From assembly GCA_937914785.1 (NCBI GenBank), contig CALGIV010000242.1, forward strand, positions 1 through 8,884: a stretch of 8,884 nucleotides of DNA, written 5' to 3'. The notes beneath the pieces are model-generated. The model saw nothing but the letters and a program-made list of their open reading frames with translations. It had not been told where the DNA came from and did no database searches. Made by a program: the position numbers and the translations under genes. Positions 1 through 6,054 of this stretch are shown here, one piece after another. The DNA comes from an uncultured Eubacteriaceae bacterium (GTDB lineage Bacteria > Bacillota > Clostridia > Eubacteriales > UBA1433). Every line of letters begins with the position of its first letter. The stretch's first letter is position 1.

Positions 1-1
1 C

Positions 2-61
2 GCGATTCGTGAAGGCGGCAGGACGGTTGGCTCCGGTGTTGTGGCTGAGGTTGTTCAGTAA
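2..61 (+). CDS. tuf: Elongation factor Tu, C-terminal end (partial)
   Basis: Only the last 19 codons and the TAA stop are in the window. They read AIREGGRTVGSGVVAEVVQ, the hallmark end of EF-Tu domain 3 (family form: FAIREGGRTVGAGVV plus a short variable tail). EF-Tu is the cytoplasmic GTPase that delivers aminoacyl-tRNA to the ribosome. The gene is followed at once by a strong hairpin terminator and then by an unrelated nitroreductase. Here, therefore, tuf ends its transcription unit and does not run on into ribosomal protein genes. Whether this is the str-operon copy or a second tuf copy cannot be told. The identification rests on a short but very distinctive motif. Confidence 0.9.
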   Translation, partial: AIREGGRTVGSGVVAEVVQ

Positions 62-79
62 AAAGATAAGCACATTTTT

Positions 80-108
80 GGACAGCATCTTCTGCGATGC
101 TGTCCTTT
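80..108 (+). terminator. Intrinsic terminator of tuf
   Basis: A perfect 10-bp stem, GGACAGCATC (80-89) with GATGCTGTCC (96-105), encloses a 6-base loop and is followed by a short T run. It lies 18 bp after the tuf stop codon and before the nitroreductase ribosome binding site. It should separate high tuf expression from the next gene. Confidence 0.85.
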
Positions 109-144
109 GCTGTTTGATCGATTATATGACAGTGGAGGTTTAAT

Positions 145-654
145 ATGAATGCAATTTTTACACGCCGCTCCATACGCGATTATCTGGATCAGCCGGTAGA
201 AAAGGAAAAAATCAAACGCTTGCTGCGCGCCGCTATGCAAGCCCCTTCAGCCCATAACCGGCAGCCGTGGGAATTTTTGGTAGTTACGGATAGAGAGGCA
301 AAGGCACAACTGGCAGCAATGAGCCCTTATGCCAAACCGGCAGAAAAAGCACCTTGCGTGATTGTCGTACTGGCTAATGAAAATGTACTGGATAAAAACA
401 GCGATATTAAATGGTGGCCGCAGGATTTAGGCGCCTGTACACAAAATATCCTCCTGCAGGCCGTTGAAGAAGGGCTGGGTGCCGTCTGGATGGGGTTTTA
501 TCCACGTGCAGACCGCTGTAATGCAGCCATTGAATTCTTGCGCCTGCCTGAGGGAATCCTGCCGTTTTGCCTGATCGCCGTCGGCTACGGTAAACAGGAA
601 AATCATTTTACCGATCGGTTTCAGGCACATAAAATCCATTATGAGCAGTACTAA
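145..654 (+). CDS. Nitroreductase family protein (FMN-dependent, 169 aa)
   Basis: This is a predicted cytoplasmic flavoprotein oxidoreductase of the nitroreductase superfamily, which uses NAD(P)H through bound FMN to reduce nitro compounds, quinones or flavins; the true substrate is not readable. Family marks are the N-terminal RRSIRDY (residues 7-13, FMN phosphate contact), APSAHNRQPWEF (33-44, the flavin-binding segment typical of the family) and the helix DLGACTQNILLQAVEEGLGAVWMG (94-117), then a late GYG (147-149). At 169 residues it is within the usual range for short members. The start is fixed by GGAGG at 134-138, 6 bases before ATG. No obvious separate promoter was seen after the tuf terminator, although the AT-rich stretch at 105-130 could hold one. 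It ends 1 bp before a palindromic terminator shared with a convergent nitroreductase of different sequence. Confidence 0.9.
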   Translation: MNAIFTRRSIRDYLDQPVEKEKIKRLLRAAMQAPSAHNRQPWEFLVVTDREAKAQLAAMSPYAKPAEKAPCVIVVLANENVLDKNSDIKWWPQDLGACTQNILLQAVEEGLGAVWMGFYPRADRCNAAIEFLRLPEGILPFCLIAVGYGKQENHFTDRFQAHKIHYEQY

Positions 655-676
655 AAAGCGGGCTTAAGCCCGCTTT
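655..676. terminator. Perfect palindromic bidirectional terminator
   Basis: A 22-bp perfect palindrome, arm AAAGCGGGCTT, begins directly after the stop codon of the plus-strand nitroreductase and ends 18 bp before the stop of the minus-strand one. The outer A/T bases give a T tract after the GC-rich stem on both strands, so it can stop transcription from both sides. Spacing and symmetry fit a terminator shared by convergent genes. Confidence 0.85.
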
Positions 677-694
677 AATAATTTGATCTGCTGT

Positions 695-1279
695 TTACAA
701 TTTCTTATACACAATCTCTGCCGGCTTTAACTTCGGCACGTAATGCACACCGGCTTCATCCTGATAATACGGCGTCTGTCCATTTACAAGATCGACAAGC
801 TGCACTTCCTGTGCGGGCTTGCCAAGTGTGAGGACAGAGGCCAATTTAAACGGCTTTTCAATATCAAGATATTCCTCTAAATACTGATAATTAAGACTTG
901 CAAACTGACAACCGCCATACCCTTTTTCGACTGCACCCAATGTCATATTCTCAAGCGCAATGCCCAAATCCCACATCCACATAGCATTTCCTTTATAGGC
1001 CGATTCATCGCGCAGACACACGATATAAGCCACCGGCCGCTCTCCTTCTTCCGGGCCCGGCCAATCCGGCAGAAAAAAGGCCCATTTAAGGTTTTCACAA
1101 ATTACTTTACACCGTTCCTCATCCGTCACGAGAATATACCGCAGACCATTGCGATTATGCCCACAGGATGAAATGCGGGCCAGTTCCACAAGCTCTTCCA
1201 GTTCCGACATTGAGATTTTTACGCTCTGATCAAACTTTCGGTACGTCCGATTCTTCAAAACGAGTTCTTTCATATTCAT
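695..1279 (-). CDS. Nitroreductase family protein (194 aa)
   Basis: This is a second nitroreductase-superfamily flavoprotein, clearly divergent from the one at 145-654. Visible marks are NRTYRKFD (10-17) at the N-terminus, SSCGHNRNGLRYILV (37-51) in the flavin-binding position, and WDLGIALENMTLGAVEKGYGG (103-123), the conserved central helix and glycine-rich turn. A LGKPAQE segment (152-158) matches the usual end of the core. I chose ATG at 1279, because AGGAGG (1287-1292) is 7 bases upstream. A GTG just before it (1282) would leave only 4 bases and give 195 residues. It has its own promoter facing leftward and shares its terminator with the convergent nitroreductase. The physiological substrate is unknown; members of this branch are often annotated only as nitroreductase family proteins. 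No lesion is visible. Confidence 0.88.
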   Translation of the reverse strand: MNMKELVLKNRTYRKFDQSVKISMSELEELVELARISSCGHNRNGLRYILVTDEERCKVICENLKWAFFLPDWPGPEEGERPVAYIVCLRDESAYKGNAMWMWDLGIALENMTLGAVEKGYGGCQFASLNYQYLEEYLDIEKPFKLASVLTLGKPAQEVQLVDLVNGQTPYYQDEAGVHYVPKLKPAEIVYKKL

Positions 1280-1312
1280 CACTACGCCTCCTTATAAGCC
1301 ATTGATTTTGCT

Positions 1313-1342
1313 ATTTTACAATATAATCAAATTCAGTGTCAA
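1313..1342 (-). promoter_or_regulatory. Sigma-70-type promoter of the minus-strand nitroreductase
   Basis: On the minus strand TTGACA (plus 1337-1342), a perfect -35, is followed after 18 bases by TAAAAT (plus 1313-1318), 5 of 6 matches to the -10. Transcription would begin near 1306, upstream of the AGGAGG site at 1287-1292. Its position fits the gene at 695-1279. Confidence 0.7.
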
Positions 1343-1391
1343 TAAAAGGACGATTTCCACCGTACTCCGAACTACACCGCTTTAACAAATA

Positions 1392-1419
1392 TTGCTTTTT
1401 TGCCTGATTTCGCTATAAT
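1392..1419 (+). promoter_or_regulatory. Predicted sigma-70-type promoter before the broken lipoprotein gene
   Basis: TTGCTT (1392-1397), 16 bases, then a perfect TATAAT (1414-1419). The predicted start of transcription, near 1426, lies downstream of the only upstream in-frame start-like codon of the lipoprotein (TTG at 1400), which argues against that TTG as a true start. The region is AT-rich, so a chance match is possible. Confidence 0.5.
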
Positions 1420-1977
1420 AAAACTAATTTCAAAAAATAATCATAAAAAATTTTTATCCGTTTTACTTATTCTGTTATTAGCTTTCAGTTTTGTGGCTTG
1501 CGGTAACAGCAGCGGCAATTCCAATAACAACAGTTCTGAGCAGTCGAATGATCCCGTTACCCAGGGTGGCGACAATAGAGTGGCGACAATGCGGATGATC
1601 CTGATGCAAGCACAGCAGGCACGCCCATCGGCACCGTATTGGCCGACCAAAATGATATTCTGATCAAATATGCCGGCCTCGAATCTGACAGTTGGGGCGA
1701 TTATAAGATCAAGCTGACTATTGAAAATAACTCCGATACAGATGCTACCGTTCAAATACGCGATATGTCTCTTAATGGCTATATGATCGATGGTATTATG
1801 TCTTGCGACGTAGTTGCGGGTAAAAAAGCCAATGATGGCATTTCCATTTGGGAATCCAAGCTGGAAGAAAATAATATTACAGAACTCGAAGAAACAGAAT
1901 TCTATTTCCATGTCTATACGCTGGAGGGCTGGGATACTATATTCGATTCCGATGTCATAAAAATCGAATTTAAATAA
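1400..1977 (+). pseudogene. Lipoprotein of unknown function, frameshifted, start codon unclear
   Basis: The first part encodes a lipoprotein signal: a basic KK, a hydrophobic run of about 15 residues and the lipobox FVAC followed by GNSSGN, so the mature protein would be lipidated at Cys and tethered outside the membrane. A Ser/Asn-rich linker follows. At the repeat 1566-1590 the frame changes. The signal frame runs out at 1663, while frame +2 continues as DNADDPDASTAGTP and then a folded domain of about 110 residues (GLESDSWGDYKIKLTIENNS ... FDSDVIKIEF) to a stop at 1977. That domain looks like an Ig-like beta sandwich seen in lipoproteins of gut Firmicutes; no named function is known to me. 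No ATG, GTG or ribosome binding site precedes the signal peptide; the only candidate is TTG at 1400 without a Shine-Dalgarno. Two independent defects make a pseudogene likely, though a sequencing error at the repeat could explain one of them. It ends before a good terminator. Confidence 0.7.
1566..1590 (+). repeat. Short direct repeat at the lipoprotein frameshift
   Basis: GTGGCGACAAT occurs at 1566-1576 and again at 1580-1590, a 14-base period. Because 14 is not a multiple of 3, the second copy is read in another frame. If one G were restored before the second copy, the repeats would be 15 bases apart and read GGDNR GGDNA in one open frame. Removing one 14-base unit would also repair the frame. 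Confidence 0.85.
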
Positions 1978-2030
1978 TAAAAAAATCGCTCAACGGGGAC
2001 GGTGACATAAAAAAATCTTTAACGCAATTG

Positions 2031-2059
2031 TCGGCATAGCATCAGGCTATGCCGATTTT
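2031..2059 (+). terminator. Intrinsic terminator after the lipoprotein gene
   Basis: A perfect 10-bp stem, TCGGCATAGC (2031-2040) with GCTATGCCGA (2046-2055), has a 5-base loop and is followed by TTTT and further T-rich sequence. It lies 54 bp past the lipoprotein stop and before the next plus-strand gene. Confidence 0.85.
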
Positions 2060-2127
2060 CATTATTTCATTTTATAGATAGCCGTACACAAAATGATGTA
2101 TACTATTAGATATTCTTTTCAGGCGGT

Positions 2128-2756
2128 ATGACTATGTTGAAAATCAATCTATGGATACGAAAATTAAGACCTTATCCTCAAAAATTATCAATGCGGACTG
2201 AAATAATTTTTTCTGCCTGCGTCATATTGCTTGGTATGAGTATGGGGCTTATTGCAAAGATGACTGACAGCGTATCAATCATAGGGGATATTGGAACAGA
2301 ATTGAGCATATGGGTATTTGCCGCAACAATCATTGCCGCATATAGCCGATATCCTGTCTCTGCGGCCATCAACGTGTTATTATTTTTCATATCCATGTTA
2401 GCGGCATACTATATTTACGGATTTGTCGTACTAAACTTTTTTCCAAAAACGTATTTCTTAGCGTGGCTTGTCGTAGCACTCATATCATCATTTGCCGGTT
2501 TTTGTACGTGGTTTTCAAGGGCAAAAGGAATTGTTGGAAGCGTAGCAACCGCGCTCCCTGCTGCCTTACTATTCGCACACGGATATCCCGCTTTCTATAC
2601 TTCCCGGTTGCCCCTGTATCTTTCTCTCGTAATGGGATTGCACTATGTGTTTTCCTGCCACGGACAATAAAATACAAAGCAATAGCCTTTGGCATTTCAA
2701 TTCCAATAGCCTTTATAGTCGATAAGCTGTATCTGTTCCGGTTTTTAGCATTTTAA
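2128..2756 (+). pseudogene. Polytopic membrane protein of unknown function, frameshifted near its C-terminus
   Basis: The open frame 2128-2670 encodes 180 residues with a basic N-terminus (RKLRPYPQKLSMRTE) and about five to six hydrophobic segments, at roughly residues 25-43, 58-73, 80-103, 109-128, 134-151 and from 162. The last codons (LHYVFSCHGQ) are out of character. From about 2637 another frame continues as LCVFLPRTIKYKAIAFGI and on to a further membrane segment and RFLAF, with stop at 2754-2756. One extra base near 2636-2641 would restore a protein of about 209 residues, so I read this as a one-base deletion. AGGCGG (2121-2126) is a weak ribosome binding site and favours the second ATG (2134) over the first (2128). 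TATACT at 2099-2104 could be the -10, but no clear -35 is present. I do not recognise a named family. The gene ends in a strong terminator, which supports the longer frame as the original one. Confidence 0.65.
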
Positions 2757-2762
2757 AGATAC

Positions 2763-2794
2763 ACCCGCCGCCCAAAACTGGACGGCGGGTTTTT
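2763..2794. terminator. Intrinsic terminator, probably bidirectional
   Basis: ACCCGCCG (2763-2770) pairs with CGGCGGGT (2783-2790). Two further C-G pairs follow inside after one mismatch, closing the loop AAAACT, and TTTTT follows. It begins 7 bp after the restored stop of the membrane protein gene. Seen from the minus strand it also follows the dehydrogenase operon, with a weaker T tract on that side. Confidence 0.8.
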
Positions 2795-2859
2795 GGTTGT
2801 GTATAAATCTCCGGCAAGTGACCGGTTCTTTTATTTAACCCAACTGATACGCTGAACGC

Positions 2860-3807
2860 TTAATACCCCTGCTCATGGTTAAAGCGATTCTGCATATCAT
2901 CATAGCGACCATCTAAAAACGCTTTTAAATTGTTTCTCAAAATTTCATAACCCTTTTGCATATACATCACATTATGGCCGCAAATATGCGGTGTGATGAC
3001 AATGTTGTCGAGTTCCCATAATTTATTGTCTTCCGGAAGCGGTTCCGTATCGAATACATCGACGATATAGCGCCGGAACACTTTGTTTTTCAGCGCTTCA
3101 TAAAGGTCGTCTTCACTCGTCGTACCGCTGCGTCCCATATTGATCATACACGCAGTAGGTTTCATCATATCGAAATATTGCTTATTGATAATCCCCTGAG
3201 TTTCAATCGTCAGAGCCAGCAGATTTACGATATAATCACACGTAGAGAAAACCTTCTCCAACTCATTTAGCGCATAAACCTCTTTGACGCCTTCAACAGG
3301 CTCTACTCTTCTCTTTACGCCGACGACTTCAAGCCCCATCGCATTGGCCTTTTGTGCCAGTTCCTGCCCGATGGCACCAAGCCCTAAGATGCCCAAACGT
3401 TTGCCACTAATCTGATCCTGCGGCAGCAATGCCCATTTGCGCTCCTTCTGATTCCAGAGCACCTTATCCAAGTTACGTGCATCCAGCACCATCATCGCAA
3501 TCGCATATTCGGCCATATGTACCGGATGGATGCCCCGCCCTGTCGTTAAAATAATACCGCGCTCGTCAATTTCTTTCAGCGGAAGCTTATCGACACCGGC
3601 CATAAAGCTGTTTAAGTACTTTAGCTTTTTTGCCGTTGCCAGCACTTCTCTCGTGATAAACCGGCCGGCGTAAATATCCGCATCCACAATTTCTTTTTCG
3701 AATTCTGCCTGATTCTGTGGATAGACAGCCGTACACTGCGGAAAGTCGGCCTTCAGATTATCCAGCACCTCACTTCCCGGCATTTCTGTGTAAACAACAA
3801 TTTTCAT
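2860..3807 (-). CDS. D-2-hydroxyacid dehydrogenase family protein (315 aa), second gene of operon
   Basis: This is a cytoplasmic NAD(P)-dependent oxidoreductase of the D-isomer-specific 2-hydroxyacid dehydrogenase family, which interconverts 2-keto and D-2-hydroxy acids. The split N-terminal catalytic domain (about 1-100) is followed by the Rossmann domain with GLGAIG (142-147). The catalytic triad is visible: Arg226 in NMGRSG, Glu255 in VFDTEPLP and His274 in TPHICG. Length is normal for the family (about 310-330). Unusual points are Ser after the catalytic Arg, where Gly is usual, and LALTIET (197-203) where the family has a P-x-T-P-E-T-like motif. Start ATG at 3807 has AGGAGG 8 bases upstream. 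It lies 26 bp downstream of a close paralogue on the same strand and is probably cotranscribed with it. The substrate cannot be read from sequence; glyoxylate/hydroxypyruvate, phosphoglycerate or branched-chain 2-keto acid activities all occur in the family. Confidence 0.9.
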   Translation of the reverse strand: MKIVVYTEMPGSEVLDNLKADFPQCTAVYPQNQAEFEKEIVDADIYAGRFITREVLATAKKLKYLNSFMAGVDKLPLKEIDERGIILTTGRGIHPVHMAEYAIAMMVLDARNLDKVLWNQKERKWALLPQDQISGKRLGILGLGAIGQELAQKANAMGLEVVGVKRRVEPVEGVKEVYALNELEKVFSTCDYIVNLLALTIETQGIINKQYFDMMKPTACMINMGRSGTTSEDDLYEALKNKVFRRYIVDVFDTEPLPEDNKLWELDNIVITPHICGHNVMYMQKGYEILRNNLKAFLDGRYDDMQNRFNHEQGY

Positions 3808-3833
3808 ACTGTATTCCTCCTATAGAAACGTAT

Positions 3834-4799
3834 TTAATAACCTCTCGCATAGTTATATACGTTTTTCATCTCTTCTGGCTGCCCGTCGATAAAGGCACGC
3901 AAATTATGTTTAAAAAGTGGATACGCTTTATCGAGCAGTGTCTCGTTCGGCCCACAGATATGCGGCGTGATCAGCACATTGTCCATTTTCCAGAATACGC
4001 TGTCTTCCGGCAGCGGTTCGACGACAAAAACATCGGAAATATAGCGCCGAAATACCTTTTGCTCAAGTGCCTGAATCAATTCATCCTCAACAAACGCACT
4101 GCCGCGCCCCATATTGATAATACAGGCACTTGGCCTCATCAGTTCAAACTGCCGCTTGCCGATCTTGCCCGTCGTCTCAGGCGTTTGCGGCATCAGGTTG
4201 ATGATATAATCACACGTTTTAAAAACTTCATCCATCTCATCCGAGCTGTAGACCGTATCGACAAACGCTACTTCCTGCTTGTTCCGCTTCGTACCGACGA
4301 CTGTCATGCCCATTGCGGCGGCCTTTTTGGCAACCTCCTGCCCAATAGAACCAAGCCCTAAAATACCGAGACGTTTGCCGTAAATCTGATTTTGAGGCGG
4401 CATTTGCCAAACCTTGTTTTGCTGATTCTTCACGCACTGGTCCAAATTCCGCACATCCAGAATCATCATCCCAATGGCGTATTCGGCCATATGCAGATCA
4501 TACAATCCACGGCCATTTGTCAGAATATATCCCTTCTTTTGAATCACACTCAGCGGCAAGGCATTTACACCAGCCATACAAGTGGCATACCATTTCAGGT
4601 TTTTCGCCGTATCGAAATATTCATTGGGCGGGTTTTCCCAGTACACCATCAATACATCGGCATCATCCGCCAGCGTAAGAAATGTCTCTCTGTTTTCAGG
4701 ATAATAAATGTCACATTCACCTTCAAAATCCTGTTTCAATCGATGCAGCGCATTGCCTTCACCGATCTGAATTCCCGGATATATTACCACTTTTAGCAT
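3834..4799 (-). CDS. D-2-hydroxyacid dehydrogenase family protein (321 aa), first gene of operon
   Basis: This is a paralogue of the following gene and the same kind of NAD(P)-dependent 2-hydroxyacid dehydrogenase. The Rossmann nucleotide-binding motif is GLGSIG (148-153). The catalytic residues are Arg232 in NMGRGS, Glu261 in VFVVEPLP and His280 in TPHICG; the Arg-Gly pair is canonical here, unlike in the paralogue. Both proteins share HMAEYAI, KRLGILGLG, CDYI, VFRRYI and TPHICG and end in a similar N-x-x-x-GY tail, so they probably arose by tandem duplication. I chose ATG at 4799: GGGAGG (4807-4812) sits 7 bases upstream, whereas a longer reading from 4832 would run through the predicted promoter. 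A hairpin terminator lies beyond the second gene. The operon diverges from two YdcZ-type transporter genes, which hints at a shared metabolite; that is inference. Confidence 0.9.
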   Translation of the reverse strand: MLKVVIYPGIQIGEGNALHRLKQDFEGECDIYYPENRETFLTLADDADVLMVYWENPPNEYFDTAKNLKWYATCMAGVNALPLSVIQKKGYILTNGRGLYDLHMAEYAIGMMILDVRNLDQCVKNQQNKVWQMPPQNQIYGKRLGILGLGSIGQEVAKKAAAMGMTVVGTKRNKQEVAFVDTVYSSDEMDEVFKTCDYIINLMPQTPETTGKIGKRQFELMRPSACIINMGRGSAFVEDELIQALEQKVFRRYISDVFVVEPLPEDSVFWKMDNVLITPHICGPNETLLDKAYPLFKHNLRAFIDGQPEEMKNVYNYARGY

Positions 4800-4818
4800 A
4801 GCTACACCTCCCAAATCG

Positions 4819-4848
4819 ATTATACCACGCATTTGGACGCGATGTCCA
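4819..4848 (-). promoter_or_regulatory. Promoter of the dehydrogenase operon, overlapping a small inverted repeat
   Basis: On the minus strand TGGACA (plus 4843-4848) and a perfect TATAAT (plus 4819-4824) are 18 bases apart, with TG one base before the -10 (extended -10). Transcription should start near 4812, at the upstream edge of the GGGAGG site, giving a leader of only about 13 bases. The -35 overlaps an inverted repeat TGGAC-GCGAT-GTCCA (4834-4848), a possible operator. Confidence 0.65.
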
Positions 4849-4919
4849 GTTCTCCCATTTATTTTGCATACAAGAACCGGTTTATGGCAATACTGAGCAT
4901 TGAAAAAAGGAGGTACATT

Positions 4920-5348
4920 ATGGACATTTTATCCGCTATACTAAACGGCGTGTTTTTAAGTCTGGTCGTCGCAATCAACGGCGTTCTTATGCAGGGTGCC
5001 GGAAACTTTTCCGCTCTGCTGATTATCAACGTATCCGGGTTTGCACTCGTCTGTATCTACTACTTCGGCATCCGCCGCTACCGTCTTCCCTCCTTGAAAG
5101 GTATTCCGGGCTATTTTTTCTTCTCAGGGTTTTTAAGTATGTTCAGTACGTTGTTTTCTTCGTTATCTGCCATACACATCGGCCTGACCCTTTCGGTATG
5201 CCTCGCGCTGTTTACGCGCATCGTCACCGCCGCGCTCATCGATCATTATGGTTTTTTCGAACGTGAAAAACGACCTTTTAAACCGCTTCGGCTCATCAGC
5301 TTCGCTATTATGTTCGGCGGCGCCGCAGTGATGATGCTGGCAAATTGA
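4920..5348 (+). CDS. YdcZ/DUF606-type DMT family transporter subunit (142 aa)
   Basis: This small inner-membrane protein of the drug/metabolite transporter superfamily, YdcZ (DUF606) branch, has four to five hydrophobic segments at about residues 3-25, 31-50, 64-83, 86-108 and 122-140. The segment LTRIVTAALIDHYGFFEREKRPF (about 97-120; read here as FTRIVTA then LIDHYGFF) is the strongest family mark, matching the conserved liDhfGlf...k.pf pattern. Half-size members of about 140 residues are usual and are thought to dimerise. I chose ATG at 4920 because AAGGAGG ends 6 bases upstream; upstream in-frame codons back to 4833 lack a ribosome binding site. The next gene, 19 bp downstream, is a second member, so a heterodimer is likely. 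Substrate unknown. It diverges from the dehydrogenase operon across about 120 bp, suggesting a possible link to 2-hydroxy or 2-keto acid traffic. Confidence 0.85.
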   Translation: MDILSAILNGVFLSLVVAINGVLMQGAGNFSALLIINVSGFALVCIYYFGIRRYRLPSLKGIPGYFFFSGFLSMFSTLFSSLSAIHIGLTLSVCLALFTRIVTAALIDHYGFFEREKRPFKPLRLISFAIMFGGAAVMMLAN

Positions 5349-5367
5349 GTATTGAAGGAGCAATAGA

Positions 5368-5838
5368 ATGTTTTATTACCTAATGGCGCTTGCCGCCGGC
5401 ATCAATATCGTCATCAGCACATCGATCAATGCGATGCTCGGCAAGAAAATCGGTATGATCAACAATGCTATGGTCTACTATTTCATCTATGCCTGCACAT
5501 GCATCGGCGCATTCTTACTCTTTGCACGTACAGAACCCTTTGTCACCGGCACGATGGAACCACTCCCCTGGTACGCGTACACCGGTTCAGTTATCGCCGT
5601 CCTTACCCTGTTGTTAAGCACCTATGCGATGCAGCGCTTTTCCGCGGTCTATTATGTGCTGATTACTTATCTGGCACAGATGTTTACAGCTGTCGCTTAC
5701 GACTTTTTCGTCCACGGCGATCTCAATATATACAAAGCAGGCGGCAGTGCCATTATGCTTTGCGGGTTGCTGCTCGATATGAAGCTAACAAAAATGGCTC
5801 CTCATAAAAAAACACTTGAAAAAACACCTAAAATGTAG
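5368..5838 (+). CDS. YdcZ/DUF606-type DMT family transporter subunit (156 aa)
   Basis: This is the second small membrane protein of the same family, cotranscribed with the first (gap 19 bp). Hydrophobic segments lie at about residues 2-22, 34-52, 70-86, 92-112 and 123-138. AQMFTAVAYDFFVHGDLNIYKAGG (103-126) is the equivalent of the family's liDhfGlf region. The C-terminal 17 residues are Lys-rich and probably cytoplasmic. Start ATG at 5368 has AAGGAG 7 bases upstream. The two subunits have diverged well beyond a recent duplication, which fits a fixed heterodimer of opposite-facing halves as in other paired small transporters; this topology is inference. No terminator is seen after the stop, so transcripts may read into the tRNA gene 15 bp downstream, whose own promoter overlaps the end of this gene. 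Confidence 0.83.
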   Translation: MFYYLMALAAGINIVISTSINAMLGKKIGMINNAMVYYFIYACTCIGAFLLFARTEPFVTGTMEPLPWYAYTGSVIAVLTLLLSTYAMQRFSAVYYVLITYLAQMFTAVAYDFFVHGDLNIYKAGGSAIMLCGLLLDMKLTKMAPHKKTLEKTPKM

Positions 5839-5844
5839 TATGGT
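5816..5844 (+). promoter_or_regulatory. Predicted promoter of tRNA-Ala
   Basis: TTGAAA (5816-5821), exactly 17 bases, then TATGGT (5839-5844). Transcription would start near 5851, three bases before the mature tRNA. The element overlaps the last codons and stop of the upstream transporter gene. Confidence 0.55.
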
Positions 5845-5853
5845 AAGTTCGCT

Positions 5854-5929
<76 letters not shown>

Positions 5930-5941
5930 TATTGAAATGAC

Positions 5942-5995
5942 CTTCAGGTTTTAAACAGTTCTGATTGGACTGAATAAAACTGAAGATTTTTTTTT
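5942..5995 (+). terminator. Long bulged hairpin terminator after tRNA-Ala
   Basis: CTTCAG-GTTTTA (5942-5953) pairs with TAAAAC-TGAAG (5975-5985) with one bulged G. Inside, CAGTTC (5956-5961) pairs with GGACTG (5967-5972), one G-U included, around the loop TGATT. Nine T residues (5987-5995) follow. The whole makes an extended intrinsic terminator. Confidence 0.8.
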
Positions 5996-6054
5996 GCCCA
6001 AAAGTCTTGTGTAACAAAGCTTCCAGGCATTGTTATGTAATCTGGATGTCCAAT

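Noticed and set aside
3717..4361. A 214-residue plus-strand open frame
   Set aside because: It lies antisense across both dehydrogenase genes, has no ribosome binding site and shows no domain; it is a shadow of well-supported genes.
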